From: Streptomyces shenzhenensis | GTDB lineage: Bacteria > Actinomycetota > Actinomycetes > Streptomycetales > Streptomycetaceae | Assembly (NCBI RefSeq): GCF_021462265.1 | Contig: NZ_JAJONF010000012.1 | Coordinates: 162,284-226,283 of the forward strand | DNA length: 64,000 nucleotides | Direction of reading: 5' to 3' | Shown: positions 54,426 through 61,580 of the stretch, piece by piece | Layout: every line of letters starts with the position of its first letter | Position numbering within the stretch: the stretch's first letter is position 1 | Program-made: the position numbers and the translations under genes | Notes under the pieces: generated by a model | Seen by the model: the letters and a program-made list of their open reading frames with translations, nothing else | Told to the model about the DNA's origin: nothing | Databases searched by the model: none

Positions 54426-56755
54426 ATCACGCGGTGGATCGCCGACTCCCCGGCGTTGTAGATCGACTCCTCGCGGATGAGCGCCCCCGGGCTCGGCGCG
54501 TGCACCATCGTGCCGCCGCCCGCGTAGATCCCGACGTGACTGTCGTCGTCGAAGAAGAAGATCAGGTCACCGGGCTCGACGGCGGCCAGCGGCATCGGGG
54601 TGCCGGCCATGCTCTGCTCCTGCGCGGTACGCGGCAGCGTCACCCCGGCGGCGCGCCAGGCGGCCTGCATCAGGCTGGAGCAGTCGTACGCCCCCGGCCC
54701 GGCCGCACCCCAGACGCACGGCCGGCCGATCTGCTCCCGCGCGAAGGCCAGCGCCTTCATGGCCTTGCCCGGCTCGGCGAAGGTGCCGGGCGTGGGCGCG
54801 GGGGCGGGAGCGCTGGGGGTCGGAGCCGCGAACTGCGCGGGTGCCGTCGGCAGGGGGGTGGTGGGGAGCGGAGCGGTGACGACCGGGGCGACGGTGGGCA
54901 TCGCCATGGCGGGTGCGGGTGCGGGTGCGGGTGCGGGTGCGGCCATCATCGCTTCTGGCTGCGCCGGCATGGCCGCCGGCATGGCCGCCGGCATGGCCGC
55001 CGGCACGGGGGCCGCCATGGGCGTCGGCATGGGGGCCGCCATGGGCGCCGGCGCGGGTATCGCGGCGGCGGGCGGGGTCATCGCCGTCGGCATCGCGGCG
55101 CCGGCGTAGGCGTAGAGGGCGTTGGCGGGCTGCATGCCCGCGACGTAGGCGCCGGCCGTGTCGGCGGCGGGTGCCGCGGCGTAGGAGGCGGCCGGCGGGG
55201 TGGGGGCCATGGGCGCGGGGGCGGCGGGGGCTGCCGTGGCGTACGGGTACGCGCCGGTGGCGTAGGCGGTGTCGGCGGCGGTCTGGGGTACCTCGGCGTA
55301 GGCGACGGGCGCGTTCGGCGACATGACCCGGAAGCCGCCGGCGTCCATCGGGGCCGGGGCGGCAGCGGGGGCCGCGGTGGGGAAGGCGCCGCTGTTCGTG
55401 GGGGCGGCCGTCGGGAAGACGTCCGGGTTCGCGGGAGCAGCGGCCGGGAACACGCTCGTGCTCATGGCGTCCGCGGCCGGGAAGGGGCCCGAGTCGGCCG
55501 GGGTCGGCATCGGGAACGAGCCCGTGGCGCCCGGCGTCATGATGCGGAAGGACCCGGTGTCCCCCAGGGTCGGGGCCAGGGCCTGGGCGCCGCCCGCGTC
55601 CATGGGAGACGCGCTCTGATAGGTCCCGCCGCCCGAGCCACCCGGGGTCATGACGCGGAAGCCGTTGGAGTCTGCCGGGGGTTGGTTGGGGGTGGTGTCG
55701 GTGTGGCCCGGGGCCATGACGCGGAAGCCGTTGGAGTCTGCCGGGGGTTGGTTGGGGGTGGTGTCGGCGTTGCCCGGGGTCATGATGCGGAAGCCGTTGG
55801 AGTCTGCCGGGGGTTGGTTCCGGGTGGTGTCGGCGTTCCCTGGGGTCATGATGCGGAAGCCGCTGGAGTCCGCCGAGGCCCGGCTCCGGGAGTTGTCGGC
55901 GCCTCCCGGGGTCACGATGCGGAAGGTACCGGTGTCCGACGGGGACACGATCGGGATGCCGCCCGTCTCCGTCACCGCCGGGAGCGCGCGGGTGGCCGCG
56001 AGGGCGTCGGTCCGGAAGGAGTCGCTGCCGGTGCGCTGGCTGGGTATGCCGACGGCGGGAGCCTGCCACTGCCCCGCCGGGACCTGGGCCTCGGGCGTGG
56101 GCCAGGGGCTGGGGGCCGGCGGAGCGGGCTGGGAGACCGGGACCTGGGCCGGTTCGAGCGCGGCGATCGCGCGCTGCCCGGTGCGCTGGGACAGCACCTC
56201 GCGGGCCTTGGCGAGCTTGAGCTGGTTCTTGGTCTTGGAGGCACCCGGTGTGGGCCGTTGCGGCGCGGCGGCGGGCAGTGCCCTGGGCGCGCCCACAGGC
56301 CCCGCGGACCCCGCCGGCAGCGCCGCGGCGGGCCCCGCCGTCAACTCCGGTCTGGGGCGCGCCGGCAGCTCACGGACGACCTCGATCTCGCTCTGCGCGG
56401 ACGGCCCCGCGGTCAGCTCCAGCCGGGACGGGCCGGAGTCCTCCAGCTGGGCGAGCAGGTCGGCCGCCATGGCGCTGACCGGCCGCCGCGGGCCGGTCCG
56501 CTCGGGCATCCGGTCGGAGGGCAGCGCGGCCGGGACGCTCGGTCCCAGCTTCGCGCGCGCGCCCTCGAACCACTCCCGGGCGATGTTGTCGAGGCCCGGG
56601 TCGTCACGGCGGGGCCGCTTGAACAGCGGGACACCGCGTGAGCGAGAGCCCCCGCTCGACGCACGGGTGGCGTTGTAGTTCCCGGTGGCGTTCTCGGCCT
56701 GGTCGTAGAGGCTGTCGATCCGCTGCCGAACCTCGTCACGGCTCTCGGGCGCCAT
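54413..56755 (-). CDS. Repeat-rich NlpC/P60 peptidoglycan endopeptidase under a c-di-AMP riboswitch
   Basis: A 780-residue protein. The N-terminus (EVRQRIDSLYDQAENATGNY) resembles the helical region of RipA-like hydrolases, but no signal peptide is visible from either ATG 56755 or 56830. Residues about 277-371 are tandem 22-residue repeats built on FRIMTPG. A long Pro/Ala/Met-rich region follows. The last 115 residues are an NlpC/P60 domain with catalytic Cys in GAYDCSSLMQAAW, His in DDSHVGIYAGG and the third residue in MVHAPSPG. It should cut stem peptides in the wall. A ydaO-type riboswitch occupies the leader (56779-56933), and AAGGAG follows it 12 nt before the ATG. Confidence 0.9.
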   Translation of the reverse strand: MAPESRDEVRQRIDSLYDQAENATGNYNATRASSGGSRSRGVPLFKRPRRDDPGLDNIAREWFEGARAKLGPSVPAALPSDRMPERTGPRRPVSAMAADLLAQLEDSGPSRLELTAGPSAQSEIEVVRELPARPRPELTAGPAAALPAGSAGPVGAPRALPAAAPQRPTPGASKTKNQLKLAKAREVLSQRTGQRAIAALEPAQVPVSQPAPPAPSPWPTPEAQVPAGQWQAPAVGIPSQRTGSDSFRTDALAATRALPAVTETGGIPIVSPSDTGTFRIVTPGGADNSRSRASADSSGFRIMTPGNADTTRNQPPADSNGFRIMTPGNADTTPNQPPADSNGFRVMAPGHTDTTPNQPPADSNGFRVMTPGGSGGGTYQSASPMDAGGAQALAPTLGDTGSFRIMTPGATGSFPMPTPADSGPFPAADAMSTSVFPAAAPANPDVFPTAAPTNSGAFPTAAPAAAPAPMDAGGFRVMSPNAPVAYAEVPQTAADTAYATGAYPYATAAPAAPAPMAPTPPAASYAAAPAADTAGAYVAGMQPANALYAYAGAAMPTAMTPPAAAIPAPAPMAAPMPTPMAAPVPAAMPAAMPAAMPAQPEAMMAAPAPAPAPAPAMAMPTVAPVVTAPLPTTPLPTAPAQFAAPTPSAPAPAPTPGTFAEPGKAMKALAFAREQIGRPCVWGAAGPGAYDCSSLMQAAWRAAGVTLPRTAQEQSMAGTPMPLAAVEPGDLIFFFDDDSHVGIYAGGGTMVHAPSPGALIREESIYNAGESAIHRVIRPA
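55641..55925. repeat. 66-bp tandem repeats inside the NlpC/P60 gene
   Basis: At least four 66-bp units (two to three nearly identical) encode 22-residue blocks of the type NGFRIMTPGNADTTPNQPPADS. Diverged copies on both sides keep FR(I/V)(M/V)(T/S)PG, so the motif occurs about seven times in the protein. The in-frame period shows selection for coding, and the near identity of the central units shows recent duplication. Confidence 0.9.
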
Positions 56756-56778
56756 TGAGGGGTCGTGCTCCTTCCGTA

Positions 56779-56933
56779 CTCCGCCTACCGGGTTAGCTGT
56801 CGGGTTCGGGCGGTCGAATCCGGAAGGCATGCCCTACGGCCTCTGCCCTTGCGGACGGTCGGCCGATTCACCCCAGTGGTTCGGTTGGGTCCCCGGTTCC
56901 GGGTTCGCCCTGGGGGCACCGGACTCGGCGGAG
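56779..56933 (-). promoter_or_regulatory. c-di-AMP riboswitch (ydaO/yuaA class) upstream of the NlpC/P60 gene
   Basis: Read on the minus strand, P1 is CTCCGCC (56927-56933) pairing with GGCGGAG (56779-56785). Between them are the hallmark segments of the ydaO class: CCGAGTCCGG, ACCGGGGACCCAACCGAACC, GGGGTGAATCGGCC, and CCCGAACCCGACAGCTAACC followed by CGGTAGGCGG at the 3' side. The last block matches the known CCCGAACCCGUCAGCUAACCU signature closely. In actinomycetes this class controls cell-wall hydrolase genes and is turned off by c-di-AMP. The ribosome site (GGAAGGAG, 56766-56773) starts 5 nt after P1. Upstream of the aptamer, 56934-57291 holds no gene. Confidence 0.9.
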
Positions 56934-57291
56934 GCCGCGCGGCCCGACGGGATTCGCCGGGGGGAGCCGAACGGCTTGACCGTCAACTTAGCCAACTTGT
57001 GTCACTCGTGTGAAGGTTGACGTGCGTAATGTCCGATACGTATTTGTGATGTTCGTCGTAGCGTTCGAACTCGACCGTACGGGAGGGCATTTCGCGCGCA
57101 TCGAAGCACTTCCGCAGGGTCACCGAGCCGTTGCCGTCGGTCGCGTTTCCCCTGTTCCCCCTCGCTCCGGAACTCCCGCTTTCTATGAGGTCGCCGTGAA
57201 TTCGCGGGTCTGTTGAACACGATGGCGCCACGGGCCGTATAGGGCCGGGGATTTCCATGTCCGGCCGCCCACGAGACGCGGGGGAACGACC

Positions 57292-59307
57292 TTGAGACGC
57301 AACAGGCGCAGGCGCCCGACCGGCGCACAACGCGCGACCTTCGCAGCGGTCGCCCTGATGCTCGGCGGCGCGGGACTGGTCGCGGTGAACGTCTACGCCT
57401 CGGCCACCGAGGGCGGCGGGGACCAGGCCCAAATCGCCACCGCCCATGTGCTGTCCGCGCCCACCGTCTACTGCCCCGACGTCGGCAGCCGCCTGACGGC
57501 GGTGCCCGAGGGAGCCCGCGCCGACGTCGACGGCGCACTCGCCGAGCTGGACCAGCAGGTCGCGGCCGCCTACCGGCAACTCACCCAGTCCGCCGCGGCG
57601 ATCGAGCAGAACCCCGGCCTCGCCGACCAGACGATCATGAACCCGCTGAAGGAGAAGCGGGCCGAGTCGATCCAGCGCATCGCGGACGCCATCGCCCGCG
57701 AGGGCGGCCGCCCGCAGGGCCTTGCCGACCTCGCCGCCTGCACCCTGCGCTCCTCGAACCAGGGCGGCGCGCAGTCGGCGGCGCCCCAGGACAGTGCCAC
57801 GCCGAGCCAGAGCGGGCAGGGCGGCGCCGCGCCGGCTCAGGGCACCGGCGCCGGAGGCCAGGGCGGCAACGGACCGGTCGCCGCGGACTACGCGGACATC
57901 ACCTCCGTCCAGCCCGATGTCACCACCCCGCCCGCACGGCCCGGCGGCTCCACCGGCACCTTCAGCTCCAGCTGCGGCGTCAACGCGAACGGCCTGTTCA
58001 ACTCGGACAACGTGATCGTCGCGCCCGGCGTCTCCAACGGCGCCCACCACTTCCACGACTACATCGGCAACCAGTCCAACAACGCCTTCGCCGGCGACCA
58101 GGACCTCGCGAACGCCGACACCAGTTGCGCCGACAAGGGGGACAGGTCCACGTACTACTGGCCCGTGCTGCGCCTGCAGAACGGCAGGCAGGAGCGGGAC
58201 GCCGACAAGCCGGGCGGCGGCACCGAGGGCAACGCCGGGCAGATCGTCACGGCCAAGCAGGTCACGCTGACCTTCGAGGGCAACCCGACCTCCAAGGTCA
58301 CCGACATGCCGCGGCTGCTGCGCATCATCACCGGCGACGCCAAGGCCTTCGTCAACGGCCCGGCCAACGCCAACGCCTCCTGGAGCTGCACCGGTTACGA
58401 GGACCGGCAGCTCAAGGACAAGTACCCGCTGTGCCCGGCGGGCAGCGACGTCGTGCGCACGTTCAGGTTCCAGAGCTGCTGGGACGGCCGGAACATCGAC
58501 AGCGCCAACCATCGCACCCACGTGGCCTTCGAGGCTCCCGACGGCAGCTGCCCGGCCGGTTTCCAGGCCATCCCGCAGCTGGTGCAGCGCATCGTCTACG
58601 CCGTGGACGCGCCGAGCCTCGCGGACGGCGGCCGTACGGTCCCGCTGTTCGCGGTGGACTCGTTCCCCGAGCAGCTGCACAAGCCGGTCACCGACCACGG
58701 CGACTTCATCAACGTCTTCGACGAGAGTCTGATGCGGACGATGGTCGACTGCATCAACTCCGGCCGGACCTGCGGGGCGGGGGCCGGCGGGCAACCGCCG
58801 TCCCAGAGCGCGCAGCCGACCCCGAGCGAGACCGCGAGCCCGGTCGCCCCGCCGGCTCAGACGCAGAGCGCCGAGCCGTCCGGGCCGGTGACCGAGCGGC
58901 CGCCGTCCCAGCAGCCGTCGTCCGAGCCCCCGGCCGGCACCCCGGCCACGGAGACCGCCCCCGCCTCCGGCGGCACCGAGCTGCCGAGGGTCGACGCGAC
59001 CGTGTCACCGACGAAGACGTCGACCACCAGGTCGTCGGGCGGCGGTGTGATCAGCAGGGCGACACAGCGGCCCGACACCGAGGCGCCGACCGGCACCGCC
59101 GCCGAGCCGACCGGCACCGCGGTCGCCGCCCCGGCCGGTCAGGAGACCCCGGCCACCGGCTCCCAGACGGAACCCCAGACCGAGCCCCAGGCCGTCCAGG
59201 GCGGTCTCGCCGAGAGCGGTGCCCACCTGTGGCCCGCGGTCTTCGGCGGGCTGCTGCTGGCCTTCGGGGCCGTGCTGCTGTGGTGGACCCGGCGGAACCC
59301 GGCCTGA
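57292..59307 (+). CDS. DUF1996 secreted protein with probable sortase anchor
   Basis: A 671-residue protein starting at TTG 57292 with GGGGAACG 6 nt upstream. A basic N-terminus and one hydrophobic helix (about 17-37) give a signal peptide or anchor. The DUF1996 domain spans about 200-480 (NGAHHFHDYIGN, YYWPVLRLQNG, FRFQSCWDGRNID, CPAGFQAIPQLVQRIVY). A Ser/Thr/Pro-rich linker of about 130 residues is followed by LAESG at 639-643, a hydrophobic helix and a TRRN tail. That is the layout of an LAxTG-type class E sortase signal with Ser at the Thr position. DUF1996 function is unknown; some are carbohydrate-linked extracellular proteins. Confidence 0.92.
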   Translation: MRRNRRRRPTGAQRATFAAVALMLGGAGLVAVNVYASATEGGGDQAQIATAHVLSAPTVYCPDVGSRLTAVPEGARADVDGALAELDQQVAAAYRQLTQSAAAIEQNPGLADQTIMNPLKEKRAESIQRIADAIAREGGRPQGLADLAACTLRSSNQGGAQSAAPQDSATPSQSGQGGAAPAQGTGAGGQGGNGPVAADYADITSVQPDVTTPPARPGGSTGTFSSSCGVNANGLFNSDNVIVAPGVSNGAHHFHDYIGNQSNNAFAGDQDLANADTSCADKGDRSTYYWPVLRLQNGRQERDADKPGGGTEGNAGQIVTAKQVTLTFEGNPTSKVTDMPRLLRIITGDAKAFVNGPANANASWSCTGYEDRQLKDKYPLCPAGSDVVRTFRFQSCWDGRNIDSANHRTHVAFEAPDGSCPAGFQAIPQLVQRIVYAVDAPSLADGGRTVPLFAVDSFPEQLHKPVTDHGDFINVFDESLMRTMVDCINSGRTCGAGAGGQPPSQSAQPTPSETASPVAPPAQTQSAEPSGPVTERPPSQQPSSEPPAGTPATETAPASGGTELPRVDATVSPTKTSTTRSSGGGVISRATQRPDTEAPTGTAAEPTGTAVAAPAGQETPATGSQTEPQTEPQAVQGGLAESGAHLWPAVFGGLLLAFGAVLLWWTRRNPA

Positions 59308-59585
59308 CCCCTCCCGCGCACCGCGCGGCGTGCCTGGGCGAGCTCGAACGCGGGAGCGTCTCGTCGTGCTCCGCGCCGTCGTGCCCGCCCGGGTGCGGTA
59401 CGACGGGGGCCGTGCCGGGGGAGTACGGTCAGGGCCGGCTCCTGCTCGGTCCCGCCCGAGAGTTCGCCGGCGCGGACTGGCCGCCCCGCGCCCCGGGCAT
59501 CCCGCCGCGGGTGAAGCACCGCTGTCCGGCCGGTGCCGGTGCCGCCCGTGGCGGCCACGGAAACCCGCGGGACCGCACGGGCGAA

Positions 59586-59830
59586 ACCCCCGGCCGGCCC
59601 GCCGGTCGACGGGCCCTGTCACGGCGGGCCGTCCGCGGTGTCGCCGTCCGCGTGTCGCCGTCCGTGCCGGACGACGCGACGACCACCAGGACGGAAACCC
59701 CGGCCTCTTGGGACGGAAGCCCCCCGGCCGGCCCGCCGGTCGACGGGCCCTGTCACGGCGGGCCGTCCGCGTGTCGCCGTCCGTGTCGGACGACGCGACG
59801 ACCACCAGGACGGAAGCCCCCGGCCTCTTG
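59586..59830. repeat. Noncoding segment duplicated as 120-134-bp direct repeats
   Basis: The 678-nt stretch 59308-59985 contains no convincing gene. Within it the block at about 59586-59710 is repeated at about 59720-59830. Both run from CCCCGGCCGGCCCGCCGGTC through ACGACGCGACGACCACCAGG to CCCGGCCTCTTG. The first copy has one extra 14-nt GTGTCGCCGTCCGC unit. Each copy can fold through GGGCC/GGCCC arms. The upstream part (59308-59585) shows no feature. The promoter and leader hairpin of the lipase gene follow at about 59831-59985. Confidence 0.85.
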
Positions 59831-59859
59831 TTGACTCTATGTCATATTACTGAACCGTA

Positions 59860-59907
59860 ACCCGACGGCTGCTACCGCCGGTAACGCATTGCTCGTTACC
59901 GTCGGGT
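59860..59907 (+). promoter_or_regulatory. Leader hairpin of the secreted lipase gene
   Basis: ACCCGACGG (59860-59868) pairs with CCGTCGGGT (59899-59907). The enclosed 30 nt contain TACCG...CGTTA segments that could form a nested stem. It lies just after an AT-rich TTGACT...TATTAC promoter-like stretch (59831-59850) and 78 nt before the lipase start, so it is probably transcribed. Confidence 0.5.
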
Positions 59908-59985
59908 AAACCGCACCCGCCCCGTCGGCCGCTCCGGGGACATCCGCCGCACCTCCCACGTCCAGCACGTCCAGGAGGGTTCCCC

Positions 59986-61302
59986 ATGCCTGTCCGCACT
60001 CGCCTGCTGGCCACCGCCGTCGCCGCGGCCGCCTGCCTCTGCCTGCAGACCCTGCAGGCCACGGCCTCCCAGGCGGAGGTCTCCCGGGGTGTCACCATCC
60101 CGGCCTTCTACGACCCGCCGGCCACCCTGCCCGCCGCCGACGGCGCCGTCGTCCGCACCGAACCGCTACCGCTGGCCCTGAGCCTGCCGAGTCTGCCCGG
60201 CCCGCTGCCCGGCACCGCGACCCGGCTGATGTACAAGTCCACCGACTCGGCGGGCGGTCCCGTCGCCGTCACCGGCGCCTACCTCGAGCCGACCGCCCCC
60301 TGGCTCGGCCCCGGCGCCCGCCCCCTGGTCGCGCTGGCCCCCGGCACCATGGGGCAGGGCGACCAGTGCGCCGCGTCCATGGGCCTGGAGCACCCCCTGG
60401 TCCTCAACGGCAGGACGGTGTCCGTCGGTTACGAGGACCTGTCGGTCTACCGGCTGCTCGCCGAGGGCGTCGCGGTCGTCGTCACCGACTACGTCGGGCT
60501 CGGCGCGACGGACCGGCTCCACACCTACGTCAACCGCCTGGACGGCGCGCACGCCGTCCTGGACGCCGTACGCGCCGCCCGGAGCCTGCCGGGCTCCTCG
60601 GTCACCGCCGCCTCGCGGGTGGGCCTGTTCGGCTACAGCGAGGGCGGCGGCGCGACCGCCGCGGCCGCCGAACTCCAGCCCTCCTACGCCCCGGACATCA
60701 CCCTGTCCGGCACCTACGCGGGGGCGCCGCCCGCCGACCTCACCGCCGTCACCGCCGCCATCGACGGCAGCGACCTGGCCGGCGCCCTCGGCTGGGCGGT
60801 CAACGGCTTCGTCCAGTCGGACCCGGCGCTGCGGCCGGTCGTCGACGCCCACCTCGGCACGGCGGGCCGGGCCGCTCTCGCCGACCTGTCGACGATGTGC
60901 GTCGGCGACGCGATCCTCGCCTACGGTTCCCAGCACAGCACCGCCTGGACCAACGACGGCAGCTCCATCTCCGAGGTGATCGGCGAGGAGCCGGCGCTCC
61001 AGGCCTTCCTCGGCGAACAGCGCATCGGCAGGACCGCGCCCGCGAGCCCGGTCCGGGTGGCGACCGGCGTCAGCGACGACCTCGTCCCGCACGCGCAGGC
61101 ACGGCGGCTCGCCCTCGACTGGTGCGGCGAGGGCGCCGACGTCACCTACGTGCCGGTCGTCCTGCCGGACGCGGGCCGGGCCCTGCTCAACCACCTCGGC
61201 CCCCTGCTCAGCGACCAGGGCGACGCCATCGGCTGGCTCACGGCCCGGCTGTCCGGCGTACCGGCCGTCTCCAACTGCTGGACCATGCCCGCGCAGCCCT
61301 GA
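59986..61302 (+). CDS. Secreted lipase-family alpha/beta-hydrolase
   Basis: A 438-residue exported enzyme. The signal peptide is MPVRTRLLATAVAAAACLCL with probable cleavage after the ATASQA region. The mature part matches secretory (LIP-type) lipases: LVALAPGTMGQGDQCA oxyanion region, VVVTDYVGLGATDRLHTYVN, and the nucleophile Ser in VGLFGYSEGGGATAAAAELQ (GYSEG). The acid Asp is probably in ATGVSDDLVPHAQ and the His in LLNHLGPLL. AGGAGG lies 8 nt before ATG 59986. It would hydrolyse lipids or esters outside the cell. A leader hairpin suggests regulated expression. Confidence 0.92.
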   Translation: MPVRTRLLATAVAAAACLCLQTLQATASQAEVSRGVTIPAFYDPPATLPAADGAVVRTEPLPLALSLPSLPGPLPGTATRLMYKSTDSAGGPVAVTGAYLEPTAPWLGPGARPLVALAPGTMGQGDQCAASMGLEHPLVLNGRTVSVGYEDLSVYRLLAEGVAVVVTDYVGLGATDRLHTYVNRLDGAHAVLDAVRAARSLPGSSVTAASRVGLFGYSEGGGATAAAAELQPSYAPDITLSGTYAGAPPADLTAVTAAIDGSDLAGALGWAVNGFVQSDPALRPVVDAHLGTAGRAALADLSTMCVGDAILAYGSQHSTAWTNDGSSISEVIGEEPALQAFLGEQRIGRTAPASPVRVATGVSDDLVPHAQARRLALDWCGEGADVTYVPVVLPDAGRALLNHLGPLLSDQGDAIGWLTARLSGVPAVSNCWTMPAQP

Positions 61303-61307
61303 CCGCC

Positions 61308-61336
61308 GGCCCGCCGGCGCTCGCCGTCGGCGGGCC
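61308..61336 (+). terminator. Hairpin terminator after the lipase gene
   Basis: GGCCCGCCG (61308-61316) and CGGCGGGCC (61328-61336) form a perfect 9-bp stem 6 nt after the lipase stop. The remaining sequence to 61580 has no other visible feature. Confidence 0.7.
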
Positions 61337-61580
61337 CAGGCCATCGCAGGCCCGGACGCCGGCCGGCACCCGACGGAGTCGAAGCGCCCTTGTGCGAGCT
61401 CTCCGGCGGGCCCGGCATCGTGGCGGGGCCGGGAACCGGGCGCGACGCTCGCCGGCCTCCTCGCCGCGGGCACCTGGCCTGTCCGCGGGGTGCCGGTCAC
61501 CCGGACGGACGAAGGTGCGGGCGCCGGAGCCAGGGCACACGATGGGAGCAGGCCCTGTCGTCGATCCGAGGGAGCGCCGG

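Noticed and set aside
55641..55925. Possible CRISPR array
   Set aside because: Units are contiguous 66-bp in-frame coding repeats with no variable spacers, and no cas genes are present.
54434..56641. Antisense frames with striking repeats opposite the NlpC/P60 gene
   Set aside because: The repeats are the reverse reading of the real 66-bp coding repeats.
59308..59985. Continuation of forward frames across the lipase upstream region
   Set aside because: The frames pass through duplicated noncoding blocks with no domain or ribosome-site support.
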